From Stenomitos frigidus ULC18 (GTDB lineage Bacteria > Cyanobacteriota > Cyanobacteriia > Leptolyngbyales > Leptolyngbyaceae): 64,000 nt of DNA. A program made the translations under genes and the position numbers. The DNA is taken from assembly GCF_003003795.1 (NCBI RefSeq), contig NZ_PVWK01000142.1, positions 1 through 64,000 on the forward strand, read 5' to 3'. This document shows, in pieces, positions 1 through 9,889 of the stretch. The notes below the pieces were generated by a model, which saw nothing but the letters and a program-made list of their open reading frames with translations, was not told the origin of the DNA and searched no databases. Numbering within the stretch: the first letter of the stretch is position 1; the number at the start of each line of letters is the position of its first letter.

Positions 1-84
1 TCGCTTCGCGGCTCTAGCCGAAAGCTGAAGTACTGAAGTAAGGAGGGTGATCTCGATCAGAGTTCGCCAACGGTATCGGGGCTT

Positions 85-477
85 ATGAACGAGGAACCAG
101 TTTTTCAGCCGGGAATGAAGGTACAGGATACATCGAATGCCCGATCGCCACAGACGACGCTGGTCGAGCAAAGTTGGCTGTATGACAAAACCGCACCACC
201 GATCAACACGCTATCCAACAGCACGCTGATCCTGGTGCCGTTTGGGTTAATCGTGCTTTGGACGATCGCGCTGATCGTTTCCAAACTGCAGAAAAAGCGC
301 CAGCGTCATGGCAGCACCAAGGAGTTTGATCAGAAGCCGCATGCAGTGCCCTGTCGTCACTGCATTTTTTTCAAAAACAATCCGTATCTGAAATGCGCCA
401 TCAATCCGATCGATGCGCTTACAGTGAATGCGATCGATTGCGCTGACTATAGACCCCAGGCTTGGGACAAGCAGTAG
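85..477 (+). CDS. Small single-pass membrane protein with Cys-rich C-terminus
   Basis: Function unknown. The 130-aa product has a polar N-terminus, one clear membrane segment at about residues 46-66 (STLILVPFGLIVLWTIALIV), a basic stretch just after it (KLQKKRQRHG), and a C-terminal tail of about 40 residues with four cysteines (CRHCIFF, LKCAI, DCADY). The arrangement suggests a one-TM protein with a small metal-binding or disulfide-bonded tail, cytoplasmic by the positive-inside rule. Such Cys-tailed short proteins occur in cyanobacteria, but I cannot name the family. The ATG start follows an AT-poor spacer without a strong ribosome site. Confidence 0.65.
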   Translation: MNEEPVFQPGMKVQDTSNARSPQTTLVEQSWLYDKTAPPINTLSNSTLILVPFGLIVLWTIALIVSKLQKKRQRHGSTKEFDQKPHAVPCRHCIFFKNNPYLKCAINPIDALTVNAIDCADYRPQAWDKQ

Positions 478-861
478 GGCGATCGCAGCAGTGAGTTAAT
501 CAACTTAGGGGACTGAAACCCTCTCTCAGTAAGCTTTCAGGGCACTAGCCAACGTTCTTGGAGCATGATTAAGTTTTGCAAATAAATTCTGAGTCACTGC
601 TCGCAAAATTATCGACAAATGTAACGAAAGCTTGAAATAATTTTATCAAATTGTGTCAGATATAGCCCAGAACGCTTATCTGGTCTGGTTTTCTGATACA
701 AACATGTGTGTGCGACTATCGTAACAGTCGGCGTTAAACCGTCAGTGAACTGCTTGATCCTAATGTACTCGCCTGTCTGTGAGTCTTGGTTTCGGTCTTA
801 GAAGCACGGTTGACAACTGATTGATCGACTTCGCGCATCACTAGATAAGGAGCTTAACTGC
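478..861. other. Spacer upstream of chlH, no gene seen
   Basis: 384 bases without a convincing reading frame. It should carry the chlH promoter and leader. A TTGACA box lies at 810-815 but has no good -10 box at normal spacing, so I do not call a promoter. AAGGAG at 847-852 is the chlH ribosome-binding site. No riboswitch fold was recognised. Confidence 0.5.
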
Positions 862-3800
862 ATGTTCACACACGTCAAGCCCACCATCAGACACGTCGCA
901 CCCGATGACCTGCGGGGACGCGCTCTGTTACGAGTGGTCTATGTCGTGCTAGAGCCTCAGTATCAAAGTTCGCTTTCGGCAGCGGTTCGCGCTATCAACC
1001 AGAACCACCCCAATCTGGCTGTCGAAATTAGCGGCTATTTGATCGAGGAACTCCGCGATTCAGAGAACTACGAAGCCTTTAAGCGTGACGTGTCGCAGGC
1101 AAATATCTTTATTGCGTCACTGATTTTCCTCGAAGATTTGGCAGACAAGGTGGTTGAGGCTGTCGAACCCCATCGCGATCGCCTGGATGTTGCGGTCGTC
1201 TTCCCTTCTATGCCCCAGGTGATGCGCCTGAACAAGATGGGCAGCTTCTCAATGGCGCAGTTAGGGCAGTCGAAGAGCGCGATCGCCCAGTTCATGAAGA
1301 AGCGCAAGGAGAAATCCGGTGCTGGCTTCCAGGACGGGATGCTGAAACTGCTGAATACGCTGCCTAAAGTGCTGAAGTACCTGCCGATGGATAAAGCGCA
1401 GGATGCTCGCAATTTCATGTTGAGCTTCCAATACTGGCTCGGTGGTTCGCAGGAGAACCTAGAGAATTTCTTGCTGATGCTGGCCGATCGCTATGTCTAC
1501 AAAGATATGGAAACGGACAGCGGTGCGTTGCAGTACCGCGATCCCGTCACCTACCCCGATCTGGGCATCTGGCATCCCCTCGCGCCCACCATGTTTGAGG
1601 ATGTGAAAGAGTACCTCAACTGGTTTAACTCGCGCACGGATATTTCGGACGACCTGAAAGATCCCCTTGCCCCCTGCATTGGTCTGGTGTTGCAGCGGAC
1701 TCATCTAGTGACGGGCGATGATGCCCACTACGTCTCGATGGTGCAGGAGCTCGAAAGCATGGGCGCACGGGTGATTGCCGTGTTCGCAGGTGGATTGGAC
1801 TTTTCCAAACCCGTCGAAGCGTTCTTCTACGATCCCCTGTCCAAAGGTCAAACCGCGATCGTCGATGTGGTGATCTCTTTGACAGGCTTTGCGCTCGTGG
1901 GTGGTCCCGCAAAACAAGATCATCCGAAGGCGATCGAAGCCCTGAAGCGGCTCAACCGTCCCTACATGGTGGCTCTGCCCCTCGTGTTCCAAACGACAGA
2001 AGAATGGGAAGACAGCGATCTCGGTCTGCATCCCATTCAGGTCGCGTTGCAAATTGCGCTGCCGGAACTGGATGGCGCGATCGAACCCATCATCCTTTCT
2101 GGTCGGGATGGCATGACAGGCAAAGCGATCGCCCTACAAGATCGGGTCGAGGCGATCACCCAACGTGCCATGAAGTGGGCAAACCTCCGCCGCAAGCCCA
2201 AGCTGACGAAAAAAGTCGCCATCACCGTCTTCAGCTTCCCACCGGATAAAGGCAACGTCGGGACGGCTGCGTATTTGGATGTGTTCGGCTCCATCTACAA
2301 AGTGATGGAAGCCTTGCAGCACAACGGCTATGACGTGCAGAACGTGCCCGAAACCGCTGAAGCGCTGATGCTGGAAGTGCTGCACGATGCCCGCGCCCAG
2401 TACAACAGTCCTGAACTGAATATTGCCTACCGGATGTCGGTACCGGAGTACGAGGCATTGACTCCCTACTCGGAACGCCTCCACGAATCCTGGGGGCCAC
2501 CGCCTGGACATCTCAACACCGATGGGCAGAATCTGCTGATCTTCGGCAAGGAGTTCGGCAACGTCTTCATCGGCGTACAGCCTACCTTTGGCTATGAAGG
2601 CGACCCGATGCGGCTGCTGTTCTCCCGATCGGCTAGCCCTCATCACGGGTTTGCTGCCTACTACACTTACCTGGAGCAAATCTGGAAAGCCGATGCAGTG
2701 CTGCACTTCGGCACCCACGGATCGCTCGAATTCATGCCTGGTAAGCAGATCGGTATGTCCGAAACCTGCTTCCCTGATAGTTTGATTGGTACGATTCCCA
2801 ACCTCTATTACTACGCGGCGAATAATCCCTCGGAAGCGACGATCGCCAAGCGCCGTTCCTATGCCGAAACCATCAGTTACCTCACACCACCCGCTGAAAA
2901 TGCTGGATTGTACAAAGGCTTGAAGGAACTGGGTGAATTGGTTGCGTCCTATCAAACGTTAAAAGACACAGGACGCGGTGCCCAGATCGTCGATTCCATC
3001 ATGGATAAAGCGCGAATCTGCAATCTGGATAAGGATATTGAGTTTCCTGAAAGCGCCAAAGAGCTAGAGCCAGAAGCCCGCGATACCGTGGTCGGCAAGG
3101 TCTACATCAAACTGATGGAAATCGAATCGCGCCTGTTGCCCTGTGGTCTGCACGTTATTGGCAAACCACCGACGGCTGAGGAAGCGATCGCCACCCTAGT
3201 TAACATCGCCAGCCTCGACCGTCCTGAAGATGAGATCCTTAGCCTGCCCAGCATCATCGCCAACAGTCTCGGTCGCACGATGGAGGAAATTTACCAGGGG
3301 AGCGATCGCGGCGTGCTGGAAGACGTGCAGTTGCTGCAAGACATCACCCTGGCAACCCGTGCCGCCACAGCTTCTCTCGTCCAGGCTCAAGTCGATGCTG
3401 ATGGGCGTGTGTCTCGCGTATCCAGGCTCAACTTCTTCAACATGGGTAAGAAGGAACCTTGGCTAGAAGCCTTACACACCGCAGGTTACACGAAGGTAGA
3501 CGTTGAAAAAATCAAGCCCCTGTTTGAATATCTGGAATTTTGCCTGAAGCAAATTGTGGCGGATAACGAACTTGGTGCTTTACTGACGGCACTGGAAGGC
3601 GAATACGTGATTCCTGGTCCCGGTGGCGACCCCATTCGCAATCCCGATGTGTTGCCCACTGGTAAGAATATCCACGCTCTCGATCCCCAGGCAATTCCTA
3701 CCTCCGCAGCGGTGAAATCTGCCAAAGTGGTGGTCGATCGCCTGCTTGCCCGTCAATGTGCGGAGAATGATGGGCTATATCCAGAGACGATCGCCGCTGT

Positions 3801-4848
3801 CCTCTGGGGCACCGACAACATCAAGACCTACGGCGAATCGCTGGCGCAGATCTACTGGATGCTCGGTGTAGCTCCGTTGCCCGACTCGCTGGGACGGATG
3901 AACAAGCTGGAACTAATTCCCCTGGAGGAACTCGGTCGTCCCCGTATCGACGTGGTGGTCAACTGTTCTGGCGTGTTCCGCGATCTGTTCATTAACCAGA
4001 TGGCACTCCTCGATCGCGCCGTGAAGATGGCAGCCGAGGCTGATGAGCCGCTAGAAATGAACTTCGTCCGCAAGCACGCGCTGAAGCAATCCGAAGAAAT
4101 GGGCATCAACCTCCGGCAGGCTGCTACCCGCGTCTTCTCCAATGCGTCCGGTTCCTACTCGTCCAACATCAACCTGGCGGTGGAAAACAGCACCTGGGAA
4201 ACCGAAGCCGAACTTCAGGATATGTACCTGGCACGGAAATCCTTCGCCTTCTCGTCGGATAACCCCGGCACGATGGCGCAAGACCGCCAGATCTTCGAGT
4301 CTGCCCTTAAGACGGCGGATGTCACCTTCCAAAACCTGGACTCATCCGAAATCTCGCTGACGGATGTTTCCCACTACTACGACTCCGACCCCACCAAGGT
4401 CGTGTCTCGTCTGCGGAACGACGGCAAAGCGCCAACATCCTTCATCGCCGACACCACGACTGCTAACGCCCAGGTTCGCACCCTCTCCGAAACCGTCCGT
4501 CTGGATGCCCGTACCAAATTGCTCAACCCCAAATGGTACGAAGGGATGCTGAGTCACGGCTATGAAGGCGTGCGCGAACTATCGAAGCGGTTGGTCAACA
4601 CGATGGGCTGGTCGGCAACGGCAGGCGCAGTGGATAATTGGGTCTACGAAGATGCCAACGAGACGTTCTTCAAGGATGAGGACATGTCCAAGCGCTTGCT
4701 CGACCTCAACCCCAGCTCGTACCGCAAGATGGTGACGACGTTGCTCGAAGCGAACGGTCGCGGCTATTGGGAAACCACTGAGGAGAACCTCGATCGCCTC
4801 CGCGAACTCTATCAAGAAGTCGAAGACCGCATTGAAGGGATTGAGTAA
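862..4848 (+). CDS. chlH: Magnesium chelatase subunit H
   Basis: This is the large porphyrin-binding subunit of the ATP-dependent magnesium chelatase, which inserts Mg2+ into protoporphyrin IX with ChlI and ChlD at the first committed step of chlorophyll synthesis. The 1328-aa length matches the family. The N-terminal domain (about 1-170) starts with the expected [14 protein letters not shown] stretch, and the CobN/ChlH core holds the conserved block [18 protein letters not shown] at about residues 614-631. The start is fixed by AAGGAG ten bases before the ATG. A terminator follows at once, so the gene is probably transcribed alone. ChlH is the GUN5 orthologue and is activated by GUN4; a GUN4-domain protein lies at 36.1 kb. 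Confidence 0.97.
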   Translation: MFTHVKPTIRHVAPDDLRGRALLRVVYVVLEPQYQSSLSAAVRAINQNHPNLAVEISGYLIEELRDSENYEAFKRDVSQANIFIASLIFLEDLADKVVEAVEPHRDRLDVAVVFPSMPQVMRLNKMGSFSMAQLGQSKSAIAQFMKKRKEKSGAGFQDGMLKLLNTLPKVLKYLPMDKAQDARNFMLSFQYWLGGSQENLENFLLMLADRYVYKDMETDSGALQYRDPVTYPDLGIWHPLAPTMFEDVKEYLNWFNSRTDISDDLKDPLAPCIGLVLQRTHLVTGDDAHYVSMVQELESMGARVIAVFAGGLDFSKPVEAFFYDPLSKGQTAIVDVVISLTGFALVGGPAKQDHPKAIEALKRLNRPYMVALPLVFQTTEEWEDSDLGLHPIQVALQIALPELDGAIEPIILSGRDGMTGKAIALQDRVEAITQRAMKWANLRRKPKLTKKVAITVFSFPPDKGNVGTAAYLDVFGSIYKVMEALQHNGYDVQNVPETAEALMLEVLHDARAQYNSPELNIAYRMSVPEYEALTPYSERLHESWGPPPGHLNTDGQNLLIFGKEFGNVFIGVQPTFGYEGDPMRLLFSRSASPHHGFAAYYTYLEQIWKADAVLHFGTHGSLEFMPGKQIGMSETCFPDSLIGTIPNLYYYAANNPSEATIAKRRSYAETISYLTPPAENAGLYKGLKELGELVASYQTLKDTGRGAQIVDSIMDKARICNLDKDIEFPESAKELEPEARDTVVGKVYIKLMEIESRLLPCGLHVIGKPPTAEEAIATLVNIASLDRPEDEILSLPSIIANSLGRTMEEIYQGSDRGVLEDVQLLQDITLATRAATASLVQAQVDADGRVSRVSRLNFFNMGKKEPWLEALHTAGYTKVDVEKIKPLFEYLEFCLKQIVADNELGALLTALEGEYVIPGPGGDPIRNPDVLPTGKNIHALDPQAIPTSAAVKSAKVVVDRLLARQCAENDGLYPETIAAVLWGTDNIKTYGESLAQIYWMLGVAPLPDSLGRMNKLELIPLEELGRPRIDVVVNCSGVFRDLFINQMALLDRAVKMAAEADEPLEMNFVRKHALKQSEEMGINLRQAATRVFSNASGSYSSNINLAVENSTWETEAELQDMYLARKSFAFSSDNPGTMAQDRQIFESALKTADVTFQNLDSSEISLTDVSHYYDSDPTKVVSRLRNDGKAPTSFIADTTTANAQVRTLSETVRLDARTKLLNPKWYEGMLSHGYEGVRELSKRLVNTMGWSATAGAVDNWVYEDANETFFKDEDMSKRLLDLNPSSYRKMVTTLLEANGRGYWETTEENLDRLRELYQEVEDRIEGIE

Positions 4849-4870
4849 CCAAAACTCAAAGGACTTTGAG

Positions 4871-4895
4871 GGTGGGCGCAATGTCCACCTTTTTT
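4871..4895 (+). terminator. Rho-independent terminator of chlH
   Basis: GGTGGGC at 4871-4877 pairs with GTCCACC at 4883-4889 (seven pairs, one G-T) round a GCAAT loop and is followed by six T residues. It lies 22 bases after the chlH stop. Confidence 0.75.
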
Positions 4896-4928
4896 GATCC
4901 GTTTAGTTCCAAATGATAGCCTGAGCCG

Positions 4929-5252
4929 ATGGCAGCAATTTACGTAGTCATTCACAATCAAAATGATGTCGCAATGTCCTCGATCAATGGGGAATTGATC
5001 CTCGTCTTAGTCGCCCGCGATGGAGCGATCGAAGCGCAGCAACCTGTTGATATCCGGACAGCAACCGCAACCTTTCAGGATGTGCCAGCCGGAAATTACA
5101 CGATTGTTGCAAGACATCCTGATTTAACGCCAACTGAGACGCGCTACGATGTCGGTGTCGCTGAAAATGCCATTCTTGGTGTGCGATACACTTACAATGA
5201 AGCACAGAGACGGTTGCTGCTGATTGAAACTGAAATGAGGTTTCTGCCATGA
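4929..5252 (+). CDS. Small beta-rich hypothetical protein
   Basis: I do not recognise a named family. The 107-aa protein is predicted mostly beta-strand. The segment ATATFQDVPAGNYTIVARHP followed by alternating hydrophobic residues resembles the carboxypeptidase-regulatory or transthyretin-like beta-sandwich often used as an accessory domain. There is no signal peptide or membrane segment. Its stop codon overlaps the start of the next gene (ATGA), so the two are translationally coupled. Confidence 0.65.
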   Translation: MAAIYVVIHNQNDVAMSSINGELILVLVARDGAIEAQQPVDIRTATATFQDVPAGNYTIVARHPDLTPTETRYDVGVAENAILGVRYTYNEAQRRLLLIETEMRFLP

Positions 5253-5473
5253 CTAGCAAGACATCAGAAGACTACATTCTGCCACCTGACTCCATTAAAG
5301 CGATTCGCTACGCAGTGTATTTTGAGAGTGAGTGGCTCTGGAAAGAAAAAAATCCAGTCCGTCGGGCAAATGCGTCGCGGCGATTGGCAGAACTGACGGC
5401 GAAACTGGCTGACCTGGAAGCAGAAGAGGCACAGAATTTCGTTGAGCAAACGGTAGTAGATGAAGTTGCGTGA
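5249..5473 (+). CDS. Small hypothetical protein coupled to the gene before it
   Basis: A 74-aa protein, probably helical: residues 15-30 are amphipathic (IKAIRYAVYFESEWLW) and residues 38-70 form a charged helix rich in Ala, Glu and Leu. There are no cysteines, signal peptide or membrane segment. It starts inside the stop codon of the gene at 4929, a four-base overlap typical of co-translated partners. Function unknown; a two-gene unit with the beta-rich protein upstream is the only functional hint. Confidence 0.6.
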   Translation: MTSKTSEDYILPPDSIKAIRYAVYFESEWLWKEKNPVRRANASRRLAELTAKLADLEAEEAQNFVEQTVVDEVA

Positions 5474-5515
5474 GGCGCGATCGCCCGCTTCATCGATTGC
5501 CTAAAAGAAAGTCCT

Positions 5516-5710
5516 ATGATCAGACCTAACTTTGCTGCAATGCCGATCGCCGACTTGAGAGCGTATGTTCTAAACCATCGGACAGATGATGAAGCCTTTT
5601 ATGCTCTAGCTAATCGCGTTCACACAGAAGGCGTAGAACTCCAGTCTCTAGAGGATTTAACCAAATTAATCGAGACAAAACAAAAAGTTCGTGAGAATCA
5701 ATCAGAGTAA
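5516..5710 (+). CDS. DUF6887-like small hypothetical protein
   Basis: The 64-aa product has the layout MIRPNFAAMPIADLRAYVL, then HRTDDEAFYALANRV, then an acidic tail. Short proteins of this pattern are common in cyanobacteria and often sit beside toxin-antitoxin genes; I assign the DUF6887 family tentatively from memory of the N-terminal motif. Here it is directly upstream of brnT-brnA. It may be an antitoxin-like or regulatory protein, but nothing in the sequence proves that. Confidence 0.6.
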   Translation: MIRPNFAAMPIADLRAYVLNHRTDDEAFYALANRVHTEGVELQSLEDLTKLIETKQKVRENQSE

Positions 5711-5760
5711 TTGAAAGGTGTGATCGCCCATCGGTGTACAAATGTGCATACAATAGTAAT

Positions 5761-6027
5761 ATGTCCTACCAATGGGATAGAGAAAAAGCTGTTGCCAATC
5801 TCAGTAAGCATGGAATCGACTTTGCCGACGCTGTGACAGTCTTTTCAGATGATTTGGCAATCACAGTAACAGACGAGCGGTTTGAAGAAGAACGGTTCGT
5901 CACGATCGGTATAGATGCATTGGGTCGAGTCTTGGTAGTGGTGTATACGTGGCGTGACAACGAAATTCGGTTGATTTAGGCTCGCCAAGCGATGCGCCAT
6001 GAACGATCGCAATATGAAGAGGGATAG
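5761..6027 (+). pseudogene. brnT: BrnT-family toxin gene broken by an in-frame amber codon
   Basis: BrnT is a RelE-fold ribonuclease toxin neutralised by BrnA. The protein starts at ATG 5761 with the family N-terminus (SYQWDREKAVANLSKHGIDF) and runs to RLI, then hits TAG at 5977-5979. Reading on in the same frame gives ARQAMRHERSQYEEG and a second stop at 6025-6027, three bases before brnA. That continuation is the normal BrnT C-terminus, where the family has RLISAR, so a Ser codon TCG has probably become TAG. The truncated product would have 72 residues instead of 88. A longer start at GTG 5734 is possible but lacks family similarity. It could also be a sequencing error. Confidence 0.75.
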
Positions 6028-6030
6028 ACT

Positions 6031-6288
6031 ATGGACGTAGAGTACGATTTCAGTCAAGGGAAGCGAGGAGCGGTTGAACCGATTGTTGCTGGAAAAACTC
6101 GCATCACTATTCGATTGGATGATGATGTGTTGGCATGGTTTCGGGAACAGGTTAACGCAGCAGGCGGCGGCAACTACCAAAGCTTGATTAATGAAGCCTT
6201 ACGCCAACACATTGAGCAAAAACGTGAACCGTTAGAAGCGACATTAAGACGAGTTTTGCGCGAGGAACTTGAACGGGTGGACAAGTAA
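6031..6288 (+). CDS. brnA: BrnA-family antitoxin
   Basis: BrnA antitoxins bind BrnT through the N-terminal part and repress their own operon through a ribbon-helix-helix DNA-binding domain. The 85-aa protein has the family segment GKTRITIRLDDDVLAWFREQ (beta strand plus helix) and a following helix NYQSLINEALRQHIEQ. It begins three bases after the ancestral brnT stop, the usual order toxin then antitoxin. The antitoxin frame is intact while its toxin is truncated, which is the relaxed state expected when a toxin is lost first. Confidence 0.88.
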   Translation: MDVEYDFSQGKRGAVEPIVAGKTRITIRLDDDVLAWFREQVNAAGGGNYQSLINEALRQHIEQKREPLEATLRRVLREELERVDK

Positions 6289-6456
6289 AGTGGGCAATGT
6301 CAAAACGGGATAACAAATCGCGAGCATCGACTATATCGATTGGGTAGAAGATCAGAAACCAAACCTCAAAATCACGTAAGACTAATGATCAACGTCAGGT
6401 GTCGCGCATTCAATCCAGCCTGCAAAATGCTTCTCCCTAGAGTTATATGATGAGAG

Positions 6457-7134
6457 ATGAGAAATCAAAGAACACGAGAAGAGCAAATCGTAATTAATCT
6501 TGTACACGATGCTCTTTGTGAAACAGGAAATGAAGTTATTGAAGATGCTAAATTTCATGATAAGCCCGACTGGGTTTTTTCACTAAATGGAAAAAGAGTG
6601 GCGGCAGAATGTCGTCTTATTGGTTTGCAGGAATTAATGAAATGGAGCAACTGCAAGCGGGAGATGAAGCCTGATAGAAACTACAAAATCACGTTCCCAC
6701 TTGAACCTCATTTGTGGATGAAGAAGGCCATTGAAGACAAAGAAGGTAAGGTGACTGAGTATCTACATAATAGTGGTTCAGAAGAAGCTTGGCTAATAAC
6801 TCATTCAGACTTTAAAGTAGGGATTTGTTTGTATGAATGCGATAGCCGTATGTTAGAGCTAATGAAATCTTCTGCGGCTGCAATAGGATCTAGATTCAGT
6901 AACGTATGGTTTGTGCATCCAGAAGCAGGAGTTAACAGGTTATGGGGTAATAGCGAGCCAAAAGTTGATTTTCCATCACTTGATGTAAGCAGTGGGTATT
7001 ATCCAACGGCATCATACATGATGGTAGAAGGTACACTTACAAATGCTGGCTGGGCAGTTTCCGTTGGGACAGAAAATACAATCGAACATATAACATTACA
7101 ACCGTTGGATACACGATACAAAATTGAGGAATAG
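6457..7134 (+). CDS. Orphan protein with possible PD-(D/E)XK-like core
   Basis: The 225-aa product is not recognised. Residues 31-55 (DKPDWVFSLNGKRVAAECR) have the spacing of a PD-(D/E)XK nuclease core: Pro-Asp, a beta hairpin, then a hydrophobic strand ending in Glu-x-Arg in place of Glu-x-Lys. The rest is alpha/beta with no membrane segment. The gene is clearly richer in A and T than its neighbours, lacks HIP1 sites inside the frame, and sits beside a toxin-antitoxin remnant and a gene relic. These are signs of recent acquisition. A nuclease role is inference only. Confidence 0.6.
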   Translation: MRNQRTREEQIVINLVHDALCETGNEVIEDAKFHDKPDWVFSLNGKRVAAECRLIGLQELMKWSNCKREMKPDRNYKITFPLEPHLWMKKAIEDKEGKVTEYLHNSGSEEAWLITHSDFKVGICLYECDSRMLELMKSSAAAIGSRFSNVWFVHPEAGVNRLWGNSEPKVDFPSLDVSSGYYPTASYMMVEGTLTNAGWAVSVGTENTIEHITLQPLDTRYKIEE

Positions 7135-7858
7135 GAAGTGCGATCGCAGATCTTGTAGGGTACACTGCTGCTGCAAACGCACCAATCAGCAATTATCCAT
7201 ACAGAATACAGAGTATGGACTGCCAATTGCCCACTTTAACCTGAGAGAGCAACGTTGAAACAAGGTCAAGCCGATGACTATTCGATAACCCCGTTACAGC
7301 AAAGAGGAATTTGCGCGACGTGGTACTGAACTTTATGAAGCGCAGATGCGATCGCAGGCGGTAACTTTAGCTGCGTCAGTAATTCTTGCATGCCACTGTC
7401 GTTGTTGCTCACTCGAAAGCGTGTTCACCTCATTTTTTATCAATATTTTCTGTCCGCTTTTTAAGGGGACGGTGAGCACTCTCCGGCTAATGCTCCGAAG
7501 AAGCAGATCTTTCTGAATAGTTTCTTGAAATAGAAAAACTTGAGGGAACTTTCCGGATATTTTCTTCGGCGAGTGTATTCCCCATAGGCAGGTCGATCAA
7601 TTCATCGCTATGCCCCTACCTGATGATCCATCAAGGCACCTTGCTTGATTGGAGTGCAGGTTGATAGCGGCTGCATTGTCAAATTTGCAGCGATGTTGGG
7701 CGATCGCAACGTTTCACAACATCAGCGATGCGGCGATCGAGGCAACGCATGAGAGCAAACAAACGAATCATTTGGGTTACTAGCCGTCTTTCCATTCAAC
7801 CGTAAAGCCTTGCCAGTAGCACGAATGGTTGTTACTCAATCTCACACAGGAGAATTAT
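7135..7858. other. Long spacer with a gene relic, upstream of the peroxidase gene
   Basis: About 720 bases. Apart from the relic at 7274-7356 I see no coding potential. The peroxidase ribosome site AGGAGA is at 7848-7853. A GGGAACTT box at about 7545 recalls the GGAAC -35 element of ECF sigma promoters, but no matching -10 can be fixed, so it is not called. Confidence 0.45.
7274..7356 (+). pseudogene. Relic of a small cyanobacterial gene, N-terminus only
   Basis: From ATG 7274 the frame reads MTIR, a TAA stop, then PRYSKEEFARRGTELYEAQ and MRSQ before similarity ends. The segment RYSKEEFARRGTELYEAQ looks like the N-terminus of a widespread small cyanobacterial protein that usually goes on for about 80-90 residues. 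Here a Tyr codon seems to have become TAA and the 3' half is missing. The call rests on remembered family pattern. Confidence 0.45.
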
Positions 7859-9565
7859 ATGAGCGGATTTGGTCACGGTAATGTTGGCACACGCGAACAA
7901 GCCTTTACAAAGTTGCTGGACTCCAGAACAGACGGTTATGCAGTCTGTCAACTTGTACAGCTGGCTGCAAGCATGAAGGGCGAAGTTGATTTGGTCAAAG
8001 ATGGTCCTGATCCGGAAGAAAACCTCTGGGTGCCATCGGGCTATACCTACTTCGGTCAGTTTGTTGACCACGATCTCACCTTTGACAACACATCATCACT
8101 GAATCCCGCTGATGTTGACGGACCCGATCGCTTACCGTCTAACTTACGCACTCCACGCTTTGATTTAGATTCGTTGTATGGCGATGGACCAGATGCTCAG
8201 CCCTTCATGTATGCCGAAGATGGTGCCAGTTTGCTGTTCAAAGATAGCTATGAGAATCAGTCTCAAACCAGCTATGACCAGGCACATCAAGACCTGCTGC
8301 GTAGTCCCAATGGTCGCGCCATTATTGGCGATAAACGCAACGATGAAAACTCGATCGTCTCCCAAATTCACCTGGCCTTTGTGAAATATCACAATGCTGT
8401 TGTGAAACAGCTTCACAAAAATGATGCAACGCTAACGGGTACTGCTCTTTTCAACAAAGCACGTAATGAGGTGCGATGGGCTTATCAAAAGGTGGTGGTC
8501 GAAGACTTTTTGCCTCGCATTGTTCAGGCTGAAGTGCTATCAGACCTTCAGCACGCTGGAACGCCTGAGTATCGGAAAAATCTCTACGCCCTTTACACCG
8601 AAGACAAGCGCATTAATCTACCGCGTGAATTTGTCGTTGCGGCTTATCGCTATGGTCACTCAGGCATCAGAACGGGTTATCGGCTCAATGGCGATGCAGA
8701 AGATAAAGCAAAAGGGACTCGGTTAAGCATTTTTCCACCCAGCAGCCTGCCTGACGGTTCGGTGCTGCCACCCTATGACGAGAGTTTCAAAGACAGTTTG
8801 CTGGGCTTTGACCCACTACCAGCCAACCACGTGATCGACGATTGGGGACGCTTTTTCCCAGACACGTTAGCGGCTGACATTCCCTCAGACCTGGGTACTC
8901 CACCTGAGAATGATGCGCCGGATGGGGCACTCAGACTTCAGTTTGCTTACAAACTGGATACGGTTCTGGTCGATCCCATGACGGTTTTGCCGCCCAATGT
9001 GCTGCCAACCAGCCCAGTTGTAGGAGGCGCGATCGCAGAAGTTAAACAAGCGATCGCGCCCGCCCCCTTACCTGATCCAGCGGGTCGTCCTTCGTTAGCG
9101 TTGCTCAACTTGCTGCGTGGGAATAATTACCGAGTGCAAGGTGGTCAAGCGATCGCGGCAAGACTCAAGGAGAAAGGTCATCCAGTTGAACCACTTGCAC
9201 CCAAGTATCTAGCGACGCGACAAAAAGTAGAAGAAAAGGAGGGCGATTTCCAATTTGTCGAAATTGATCCAGCCCTTCAGGCAGATACCCCACTGTGGTT
9301 CTACATCTTAGCTGAAGCCCAAAAATCAGTAGTAGACTCAGTCTCATATCAGAAAGATGGGACGTTCAAGGAAGAGGAATTGCTCTCAGGCGGTGGGGCT
9401 AAAACTCAGCTCGGCTGGGTTGGTGGTCGCATTGTGGCTGAGGTGTTTTATGGTCTACTGGACTCCGATCGAGAGTCCTACGTCAACGCCGCTCCTCAAG
9501 GCTGGCAACCGCTTCTAGGAGGGGATAAGAAGGTTATCTTTGCTAACCTTCTTAAGTTCATCTAG
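7859..9565 (+). CDS. Animal-type haem peroxidase
   Basis: A 568-aa member of the peroxidase-cyclooxygenase superfamily, which oxidises halides or organic substrates with H2O2. The distal haem motif GQFVDHDLTFD carries the catalytic His, and the proximal haem ligand lies in AAYRYGHSGIRTGY. The C-terminus (GGRIVAEVFYGLLDSDRESY) is typical of bacterial members. There is no signal peptide, so the protein is cytosolic or exported by another route. ATG 7859 is chosen because AGGAGA lies just upstream; an in-frame TTG at 7829 has no ribosome site. A strong hairpin follows the stop. Substrate unknown. Confidence 0.92.
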   Translation: MSGFGHGNVGTREQAFTKLLDSRTDGYAVCQLVQLAASMKGEVDLVKDGPDPEENLWVPSGYTYFGQFVDHDLTFDNTSSLNPADVDGPDRLPSNLRTPRFDLDSLYGDGPDAQPFMYAEDGASLLFKDSYENQSQTSYDQAHQDLLRSPNGRAIIGDKRNDENSIVSQIHLAFVKYHNAVVKQLHKNDATLTGTALFNKARNEVRWAYQKVVVEDFLPRIVQAEVLSDLQHAGTPEYRKNLYALYTEDKRINLPREFVVAAYRYGHSGIRTGYRLNGDAEDKAKGTRLSIFPPSSLPDGSVLPPYDESFKDSLLGFDPLPANHVIDDWGRFFPDTLAADIPSDLGTPPENDAPDGALRLQFAYKLDTVLVDPMTVLPPNVLPTSPVVGGAIAEVKQAIAPAPLPDPAGRPSLALLNLLRGNNYRVQGGQAIAARLKEKGHPVEPLAPKYLATRQKVEEKEGDFQFVEIDPALQADTPLWFYILAEAQKSVVDSVSYQKDGTFKEEELLSGGGAKTQLGWVGGRIVAEVFYGLLDSDRESYVNAAPQGWQPLLGGDKKVIFANLLKFI

Positions 9566-9590
9566 TCGTCGTTAAAGTCTCATAGCACTC

Positions 9591-9624
9591 AGTGGCAGCC
9601 CGATCGTGAGATCGGGCTGCCACT
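9591..9624 (+). terminator. Strong hairpin after the peroxidase gene
   Basis: Perfect 15-bp inverted repeat, arms 9591-9605 and 9610-9624, closed by a GTGA tetraloop. It ends the peroxidase transcript by position, although the T tract is missing, so it may act as an RNA-stabilising or bidirectional hairpin. Confidence 0.7.
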
Positions 9625-9703
9625 GGGCATGGAGAGCATTTCAGCAAAAGCAGACATCAGTCTGGTTGAAAAGCCTGCGGAAGCAGGTTGAGCGTTTGAC
9701 GGA

Positions 9704-9850
9704 GTGATCCTGGTAGCCACATCGTTTGAACTGGCATGGCAGCAAGAAGCACTTGCAGAATGTACCACTATGCTTCCAGGTGTTTCTTTGCGCGATCATG
9801 CCCGTTCGCTGTTGACGCTTAATCGATGGTTTCTACATGAACGACCTTAA
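9704..9850 (+). pseudogene. Possible C-terminal gene fragment
   Basis: A GTG-started frame of 48 codons encodes VILVATSFELAWQQEALAEC and then TTMLPGVSLRDHARSLLTLN. It has protein-like composition and no low complexity. An in-frame TGA lies just upstream and no ribosome site is seen. I cannot name a parent family. It may be the tail of a decayed gene or a chance frame. Confidence 0.25.
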
Positions 9851-9853
9851 ATC

Positions 9854-9889
9854 TGCATCAAGTATAAATAATGCATCAACTATAAATAA
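9854..9889. repeat. Two tandem copies of an 18-bp AT-rich unit
   Basis: TGCATCAAGTATAAATAA at 9854-9871 is followed directly by TGCATCAACTATAAATAA at 9872-9889 (17 of 18 identical). Each copy holds a TATAAAT box, so the duplication doubles a possible -10 element directly in front of the cupin gene. The annotated-looking ATG at 9889 is the last base of the second copy. Confidence 0.8.

Noticed and set aside
478-861. Riboswitch or strong promoter upstream of chlH
   Set aside because: No known aptamer pattern; the TTGACA box has no -10 partner at proper spacing.
2134-2955. Long minus-strand frame (273 aa) inside chlH
   Set aside because: It mirrors the codon bias of chlH on the opposite strand, has no family features and overlaps a certain gene completely.
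7540-7590. ECF sigma promoter upstream of the peroxidase gene
   Set aside because: Only the GGGAACTT half is visible and a matching -10 box cannot be placed with confidence.
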